Shown here in pieces: positions 15,044 to 19,488 of a stretch of DNA of 19,488 nt (the stretch's first letter is position 1; each line of letters opens with the position of its first letter). Source of the stretch: Fusobacteriaceae bacterium UBA2433 (GTDB lineage Bacteria; Fusobacteriota; Fusobacteriia; Fusobacteriales; Fusobacteriaceae); contig DDQV01000047.1 in NCBI GenBank assembly GCA_002342785.1, positions 1 through 19,488 of the forward strand, in the 5' to 3' direction. The position numbers and the translations under genes were made by a program. The notes beneath the pieces are model-generated. The model was not told the DNA's origin. It searched no databases and worked only from the letters and a program-made list of their open reading frames with translations.

Positions 15044-15671
15044 AAAAATTGTAAAACTCGTTAAAGATCAACTAGAACAATATGGTAAAAATGAAAAATG
15101 TGATGAAAACAAAATACCAGTAGAAGCTTCTGGAAGGCATATCCATCTATCTCATAAAGATATAGAAAGTTTGTTTGGAAAAGGATATATCTTAAAGAAA
15201 AAGAAAGAACTATCTCAACCAGGTCAATTTGCTTGTGAAGAAAGAGTTAGAATAATTGGTCCAAAAGATATTATAGAAAATGTAATAATTTTGGGACCTG
15301 CTAGAACAGAGAGTCAGGTAGAGATTTCTTTGACTGATTGTCGAAAATTAGGAATAAAACCATCTATAAAAAATTCTGGAGATATTCTCGGTACACCTGG
15401 AATAATAGTAACAAACAAAGACAAAACAATAATATTAAATCAAGGAACTATAATTGCTAAAAATCATATCCATATGAATTCGAAAGAAGCTGAAATATTA
15501 GGTGTCAAAGACAATCAGAAAGTAAAAGTAAAAATTTTTTCAGAAAGACCTATTACTTTTGAAGATGTATTAATAAGAGTCAATGATTCATTTAAATTAA
15601 GTATGCATATTGATTATGATGAGGCTAATGCTTGTAATCTCAATAAAAATACCTATGGAAAAATAGTATGA
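15033..15671 (+). CDS. PduL-type phosphotransacylase (EutD role)
   Basis: The enzyme converts acetyl-CoA to acetyl phosphate inside the compartment and regenerates CoA for EutE. The 212-residue protein is of the PduL type rather than the classical Pta-like EutD of enterobacteria. It has two related beta-barrel halves, with metal-site histidines His36/His38 in ASGRHIHLS and His145/His147 in KNHIHMNSKEAE, plus LGPARTESQVEIS between them. Residues 1-18 (MEIEKIVKLVKDQLEQYG) form an amphipathic helix, the usual PduL encapsulation peptide, joined by a short Lys/Glu-rich linker. It overlaps eutT, with AAGGAGGAAAAAGGGG upstream, and ends ATGA-overlapped with the next gene. Often annotated eutD in Firmicute loci. 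Confidence 0.93.
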   Translation: MEIEKIVKLVKDQLEQYGKNEKCDENKIPVEASGRHIHLSHKDIESLFGKGYILKKKKELSQPGQFACEERVRIIGPKDIIENVIILGPARTESQVEISLTDCRKLGIKPSIKNSGDILGTPGIIVTNKDKTIILNQGTIIAKNHIHMNSKEAEILGVKDNQKVKVKIFSERPITFEDVLIRVNDSFKLSMHIDYDEANACNLNKNTYGKIV

Positions 15672-16240
15672 ATGAACAAAATTTAATAGAATTCATAAAA
15701 AAAGAAGTAAGTAAATATATAAACCTAGAAAATAACGCAAAAAAAGATATAGAAGTTATCGGTGAAGATTTACTTTTGAAAGACGAACTACAAAAAAAAT
15801 TTAAAATTTCTGATAAAAGCAATCATTTAATCGTTACAACTATAGGAATAAAAGAAATAGTTTCCCTTTCACAGGGAACTTATAATAATGATTACTGTCA
15901 GAAAATTCTAGAAAGTTTACTAGAAGGGAAAAAAATTTTTTTAATAGAAGAAGGGATAGCTTGGAGATCATACTGTAACATCCCATTACCTTTAAGAATT
16001 CTCTATGAAAACTATGAAAAAGAACTAAAAAAATATGGACTTCAAATATCTAAAAGATTAGATATTGAAGAAAGACTAGTAAAAAAAAGTGAATTTATTT
16101 CCCAAGGGATTTTAGATTTAAAAAAAATAAAATATCTATTTAATTCTAGCAAGGTAATAGAACTTTCTAAAAATGTGAAAATAACAGAACTGGCCAAAGA
16201 ATTTGCAAGGGAAAATCAAATCAAATTATTAAAAAGGTGA
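15668..16240 (+). CDS. Uncharacterised eut-locus protein with targeting helix
   Basis: This 190-residue protein is not a known enzyme to me. It resembles the uncharacterised 'ethanolamine utilization protein' found between the PduL and EutN genes of Firmicute eut and related compartment loci. Residues 2-18 (NEQNLIEFIKKEVSKYI) look like an encapsulation helix. The core has an alpha/beta pattern with LIVTTIGIKEIVSLSQG, SLLEGKKIFLIEEGIAWRSY and a Tyr-rich helix YENYEKELKKYG, suggestive of a flavodoxin- or Rossmann-like fold but without a clear cofactor motif. The C-terminus ITELAKEFARENQIKLL repeats the small module seen in EutT and EutQ. Start ATG overlaps the previous stop (ATGA), implying coupling. 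Probably a luminal protein. Confidence 0.75.
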   Translation: MNEQNLIEFIKKEVSKYINLENNAKKDIEVIGEDLLLKDELQKKFKISDKSNHLIVTTIGIKEIVSLSQGTYNNDYCQKILESLLEGKKIFLIEEGIAWRSYCNIPLPLRILYENYEKELKKYGLQISKRLDIEERLVKKSEFISQGILDLKKIKYLFNSSKVIELSKNVKITELAKEFARENQIKLLKR

Positions 16241-16244
16241 TGAA

Positions 16245-16499
16245 ATGAAAATTGGTAAAGTAATAGATAACGTTTGGGCTACGAGAAAAGTAAATAGTTT
16301 GAATGGATATAAATTTTTAGTAATTGAATTAGAAAATGGCGAAAAAATTGTTGCTTGTGACAATATAGGGGCCGGCGAAGGTGACAGAGTGTTAGTAACT
16401 TTAGGAAGCGGAGCAAGAAAAGGAACTTATGAAGAAAATGTCCCGATAGATTCATTGGTTATAGGTATTATTGATGGAATAGGAGGAGGAAATGAATAA
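16245..16499 (+). CDS. eutN: EutN, pentameric BMC vertex protein (BMC-P)
   Basis: EutN/CcmL-family pentamers close the vertices of the shell. The 84-residue protein has MKIGKVIDNVWATRKVNSLN at the start, followed by LVIELENGEKIVACDNIGAG, DRVLVTLGSGARKG and the final VPIDSLVIGIIDG, all typical of the family and of normal length. AAGGTGATGAA provides the ribosome binding site and overlaps the previous gene's stop. Its end overlaps the next gene by 8 bases. Confidence 0.95.
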   Translation: MKIGKVIDNVWATRKVNSLNGYKFLVIELENGEKIVACDNIGAGEGDRVLVTLGSGARKGTYEENVPIDSLVIGIIDGIGGGNE

Positions 16500-16770
16500 G
16501 AAGGTATTAATTACTTTAAGAAATATCGAGAAATATATTTGTGGTAGTGAATTTTATGTATCTAAAGACATGATATTACTACCTACAGTAAAAGACTATT
16601 TAAAAGAAAAAAATATAAAATTATCTTACAATAAAATCAAAGAAAGTAAAGAAATTTCTTTAGAAGATAGAATTAAAATTATTTTAAAAAAAGAGTTCAA
16701 TGTAATAGAAAATGATAAAGTAAATAGAATTATAAAAATTGTTAAGGAGATGGTGGGAAATGGGAATTAA
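16492..16770 (+). CDS. Separate gene for the EutQ N-terminal region
   Basis: This 92-residue protein corresponds to about the first 100 residues of enterobacterial EutQ, which there is fused to the cupin domain. MNKKVLITLRNIEKYICGSE matches the EutQ start (KKLITANDIRAAHARGE). MILLPTVKDYLKEKNIKL (27-44) matches its SIITPEAREVAELLGFTI. The last helical stretch (EDRIKIILKKEF...IIKIVKEMV) matches the EutQ segment before the cupin. The cupin part is encoded separately at 17863, on the other side of eutH. The function of this N-terminal piece is unknown. AGGAGGAGGAA gives a strong ribosome binding site inside eutN; its end overlaps eutH by 11 bases. Confidence 0.7.
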   Translation: MNKKVLITLRNIEKYICGSEFYVSKDMILLPTVKDYLKEKNIKLSYNKIKESKEISLEDRIKIILKKEFNVIENDKVNRIIKIVKEMVGNGN

Positions 16771-17863
16771 CGATATTATTATTTATATAATGGTTTTCTT
16801 TATGGCTGTTGGTGCTATTGACAAATGTATGGGAAATAAATATGGATATGGAGAAAAATTTGAAGAAGGATTTATGGCCATGGGAGCTCTTGCTCTTGCA
16901 ATGGTAGGAGTTATATCTTTAGCTCCGGTATTAGCTAATGTATTAAGACCAGTAGTTTCACCTTTTTATCAAATGTTAGGAGCAGATCCTGCAATGTTTG
17001 CAACAACATTACTTGCAAACGATATGGGAGGTTATCCTTTAGCTATGCAACTTGCAGAAACTCCAGAAGCAGGAACATTCGCTGGACTTATTTTAGGAGC
17101 TATGATGGGTCCAACGATAGTATTTACAATACCAGTAGCTTTAGGAATTATAAAAGTTGAAGATAGAGAATTTCTTGCAAAAGGTGTATTAGCAGGAGTT
17201 GTCACTATACCATTAGGTTGTTTAGTAGGTGGCTTAGTAGGTGGCTTTAGTTTAAAATTAATTTTAGTTAACTTGATACCAATAATTTTATTTGCTGCAA
17301 TAATAGCTATCGGTTTATGGAAGATTCCAGCTAAAATGATAAAAGGATTTACAGTCTTTGGGCAAGGAGTAGTAATAGTTATTACACTAGCATTAGCAGC
17401 TATAGTGGTAGAAACTTTAACTGGAATAGTCGTTATCCCAGGAATGGCACCAATATCTGAAGGTATTGAGATAATAGGAGCTGTTTCAATCACATTAGCA
17501 GGAGCATTTCCATTGGTTCATTTTATTACTCAAGTATTTAATAAACCTCTCTTAAAATTTGGAAAACTTTTAGGAATGAACGAAACTTCTGCAACAGGGA
17601 TGGTAGCTAGTTTAGCAAATAGTATTCCTATGTTTGGTTTAATGAAAGATATGGATGAAAAAGGTAAAGTACTAAATGTAGCTTTTGCAGTAAGTGCCGC
17701 TTTCGTATTTGGAGATCATTTAGGATTTACTGCTGGTGTTGATAGAAGTATGATATTTCCAATGGTAATAGGAAAATTAGTAGGAGGAATTAGTGCTGTA
17801 GCTTTAGCATCATTTATGTATAAAACAACTAAAAATAAAAAAATAGTAGGTGAAGAAGTTTAA
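16760..17863 (+). CDS. eutH: EutH, ethanolamine permease
   Basis: EutH is a polytopic inner-membrane protein thought to import ethanolamine when it is scarce or protonated. The 367-residue protein starts GINDIIIYIMVFFMAVGAID, as in E. coli (GINEIIMYIMMFFM). It shares EEGFMAMGALALAMVG, LLANDMGGYPLAMQLAE, MMGPTIVFTIPVALGI, the PMFGLMKDMDEKGKV loop and SAAFVFGDHLGF. It has roughly ten hydrophobic segments and is about 40 residues shorter than E. coli EutH because loops are trimmed. I start at 16760 (AAGGAG 11 bases upstream; conserved MGIN); an in-frame ATG at 16739 would add seven unrelated residues. Bases 17222-17245 are a perfect 12-base tandem duplication encoding LVGGLVGG. Its stop overlaps the eutQ start by one base (TAATG). 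Confidence 0.96.
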   Translation: MGINDIIIYIMVFFMAVGAIDKCMGNKYGYGEKFEEGFMAMGALALAMVGVISLAPVLANVLRPVVSPFYQMLGADPAMFATTLLANDMGGYPLAMQLAETPEAGTFAGLILGAMMGPTIVFTIPVALGIIKVEDREFLAKGVLAGVVTIPLGCLVGGLVGGFSLKLILVNLIPIILFAAIIAIGLWKIPAKMIKGFTVFGQGVVIVITLALAAIVVETLTGIVVIPGMAPISEGIEIIGAVSITLAGAFPLVHFITQVFNKPLLKFGKLLGMNETSATGMVASLANSIPMFGLMKDMDEKGKVLNVAFAVSAAFVFGDHLGFTAGVDRSMIFPMVIGKLVGGISAVALASFMYKTTKNKKIVGEEV

Positions 17864-18312
17864 TGAATATAAATGAAAAAGAATTAGAGATATTGATTAA
17901 AAAAGTTATAGAAGCAGAATTAGGTAATAAAGAAAGTTCAAAAATTAAATTTTTTGATCCTAGTGGGGTAGGAGTAATAAAAGCAAACAAAATCATGCGA
18001 GAAAGATTTGATACAGGAAATCCTAATGATCAAGTCTACGTTACAGATTTATTTTCATTAAAGGAAAGTCCAAGAATAGGAGCTGGAATGATGGAAATGG
18101 AAAGATCTACTTTTGACTGGACACTAAACTACGATGAGATAGACTATATAATTGAAGGTACTTTAAAAATTATTATCGATGGAAGAGAAGTAATTGGAGA
18201 AAAAGGTGATGTAATGTTGATTCCTAAAGGTTCAAAAATTAAATTTAGTGCACCAGATTATGCCAAATTTGTTTATGTTGTTTATCCAGCTAACTGGCAA
18301 GAACAGAACTAG
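17863..18312 (+). CDS. eutQ: EutQ, cupin-domain protein (C-terminal part of classical EutQ)
   Basis: EutQ is needed for compartment formation in Salmonella, where acetate kinase activity has also been reported. The 149-residue protein holds only the cupin half of the 233-residue enterobacterial EutQ: VGVIKANK, TFDWTLNYDEIDYIIEG, KGDVMLIPKGSKIKFSAP and the end YVVYPANWQE. In place of the missing N-terminal region it has an amphipathic helix (residues 3-20, INEKELEILIKKVIEAEL) that looks like an encapsulation peptide and suggests that this half is a luminal cargo. The missing region is encoded at 16492-16770. The start overlaps the eutH stop and has no strong ribosome binding site, so coupling is likely. 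Confidence 0.92.
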   Translation: MNINEKELEILIKKVIEAELGNKESSKIKFFDPSGVGVIKANKIMRERFDTGNPNDQVYVTDLFSLKESPRIGAGMMEMERSTFDWTLNYDEIDYIIEGTLKIIIDGREVIGEKGDVMLIPKGSKIKFSAPDYAKFVYVVYPANWQEQN

Positions 18313-18321
18313 GAGGATAAA

Positions 18322-19440
18322 ATGAAAGAGTTTAAATTAAAACCTGAAATAAAATATGGAAGTGAATCTTTAGGATGGATTAAAAATTTAAAATCCAAAA
18401 AAATTCTTATAGTGACTGATAAAACTATGGTTAAATTAGGTTTAGTTGATAAGGTTATATCTAATTTAAATGGATCAGAAGTAAAAGTATTTGATAAAGT
18501 TTTACCTAATCCAACTGTAGAAGTTATAAAAGACGGAATTAAAGAATTTTTTATGTTTAACCCCGAAGTAATAATAGCTTTAGGAGGTGGTTCTCCTATC
18601 GATGCTTGTAAAGGAATAATTTATTTTAGTTATAAAATTCAAAAAGAACATAAGGGAGAAATAAAAAGAATTCCATTCATAGCTATTCCCACAACAAGTG
18701 GAACAGGTTCAGAGGTAACTTCTTACAGTGTCATCACAAATGAAAATAGTAAAATAGCTCTAGCTGATGATGAAATGTTACCAACTATGGCAATATTAGA
18801 TCCAGAATTTATGAAAACTTTACCTAAAGTTGTAATTGCTGATACTGGAATGGATGTATTAACTCATGCAATAGAGGCATATGTTTCTAATTCTAGGAAT
18901 TCATTTACTAATGCTTTATCTTTAGAATCTATTAAAATAATTTATAAAAATTTACTAAACCATTATGAAAATTCTCAATTATTAAAGCCTAGAGAAGAAA
19001 TACAACATGCTTCATGTATGGCAGGTTTATCCTTTAATAATTCTTCTTTAGGTATAAATCACAGTATAGCCCATACTTTAGGATCTAATTTACACCTATC
19101 TCATGGAAGATCAAATGCAATAATAATGCCATATATAATTGAAAATAATAAAAATGCTTATGAATATTATTATGAAATTTCTAAAATGTTGGGTTTACCT
19201 TCAAAAGACATTATTGAAGGTAAAAATTCCTTGATAGCATTTATCACTATTTTTAAAGAGAAGATGAAAATTCCAAATTCTTTAAAAGATCTAGGTATAG
19301 AATTTGAGGAATATAAAAAATTAATACCACAATTTTTAGATGATATAAAAAAAGACATCTGTACTGCTGGAAATCCTAATAAATTTACAGATGAAGAATA
19401 TGTTGAATTATTAATTAAATTATATTATGGATTAATATAA
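18322..19440 (+). CDS. eutG: EutG, iron-dependent alcohol dehydrogenase
   Basis: EutG reduces acetaldehyde to ethanol and regenerates the NAD+ used by EutE. The 372-residue type III (iron-containing) dehydrogenase has the cofactor motif ALGGGSPIDACK (Gly88-Ser91), the PTTSGTGSEVTSYSVI block and metal-site regions DTGMDVLTHAIEAYVS, GINHSIAHTLG and SHGRSNAIIMP. PduQ is equally similar in kind, but context makes it EutG. It lacks an obvious amphipathic targeting helix at either end, unlike EutC, EutE, PduL and EutQ here, so it may be recruited by another protein or act outside. CTAGGAGGAT precedes the ATG. It is the last complete gene; the remaining 48 bases show no terminator or start. Confidence 0.93.
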   Translation: MKEFKLKPEIKYGSESLGWIKNLKSKKILIVTDKTMVKLGLVDKVISNLNGSEVKVFDKVLPNPTVEVIKDGIKEFFMFNPEVIIALGGGSPIDACKGIIYFSYKIQKEHKGEIKRIPFIAIPTTSGTGSEVTSYSVITNENSKIALADDEMLPTMAILDPEFMKTLPKVVIADTGMDVLTHAIEAYVSNSRNSFTNALSLESIKIIYKNLLNHYENSQLLKPREEIQHASCMAGLSFNNSSLGINHSIAHTLGSNLHLSHGRSNAIIMPYIIENNKNAYEYYYEISKMLGLPSKDIIEGKNSLIAFITIFKEKMKIPNSLKDLGIEFEEYKKLIPQFLDDIKKDICTAGNPNKFTDEEYVELLIKLYYGLI

Positions 19441-19488
19441 TTTAAAGCCAATTCATTTTTAATATCTTAGATAAATAAATTAAAAACT

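Noticed and set aside
17032..17493. Open frame on the minus strand inside eutH
   Set aside because: It mirrors the membrane protein code and shows no independent start signal or family resemblance.

Overview
The window is very AT-rich, with long A/T runs, strong AGGAGG-type ribosome binding sites and mostly AT-ending codons. Together with the protein content this suggests an anaerobic low-GC bacterium. Fusobacteriota (Fusobacterium, Cetobacterium or Ilyobacter type) is my best guess and a Clostridia-like Firmicute is the alternative; no rRNA or marker gene here settles it.

Positions 1-3552 hold a small metabolic cassette. On the minus strand is a radical-SAM activating enzyme for a glycyl radical enzyme (65-1015), followed at the window edge by the ribosome binding site of a further gene. 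Divergent from it on the plus strand are a Crp/Fnr-family regulator (1616-2251), an IolB/KduI-like cupin isomerase (2333-3142) and a two-helix membrane protein of unknown function (3178-3552). The substrate of this cassette cannot be read from the window. A roughly 700-base AT-rich spacer follows. It holds two inverted repeats, a possible decayed reading frame and an intrinsic terminator.

Positions 4208-19440 hold a complete ethanolamine utilisation (eut) bacterial-microcompartment locus of the two-component-regulated kind: eutS, eutP, eutV, eutW // eutA, eutB, eutC, eutL, BMC-H with a lysine-rich tail, eutM, PduT-like BMC-T, eutE, eutT, pduL-type eutD, an uncharacterised gene, eutN, an N-terminal-EutQ-like gene, eutH, eutQ (cupin part) and eutG. 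A good sigma-70-type promoter lies directly before eutS. Between eutW and eutA is a textbook ANTAR target: two hairpins with hexaloops carrying A at position 1 and G at position 4, the second sharing bases with an intrinsic terminator. The EutW kinase and EutV antiterminator encoded just upstream should therefore control read-through into all the catalytic and shell genes from eutA onward.

EutH is the probable ethanolamine permease. EutBC, kept active by EutA and supplied with adenosylcobalamin by EutT, cleaves ethanolamine to acetaldehyde and ammonia. EutE makes acetyl-CoA, EutG makes ethanol and recycles NADH, and the PduL-type enzyme makes acetyl phosphate. EutP and EutQ may supply acetate kinase activity. 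The shell has EutS, EutL, EutM, the tailed BMC-H, the PduT-like BMC-T and the EutN vertex protein. The main oddities are the apparent splitting of EutQ into two genes on either side of eutH, a small module shared by EutT, EutQ-N and the uncharacterised protein, a putative iron-sulfur shell protein usually associated with propanediol compartments, a C-terminal rather than N-terminal targeting helix on EutE, and the lack of a visible cobalamin riboswitch.
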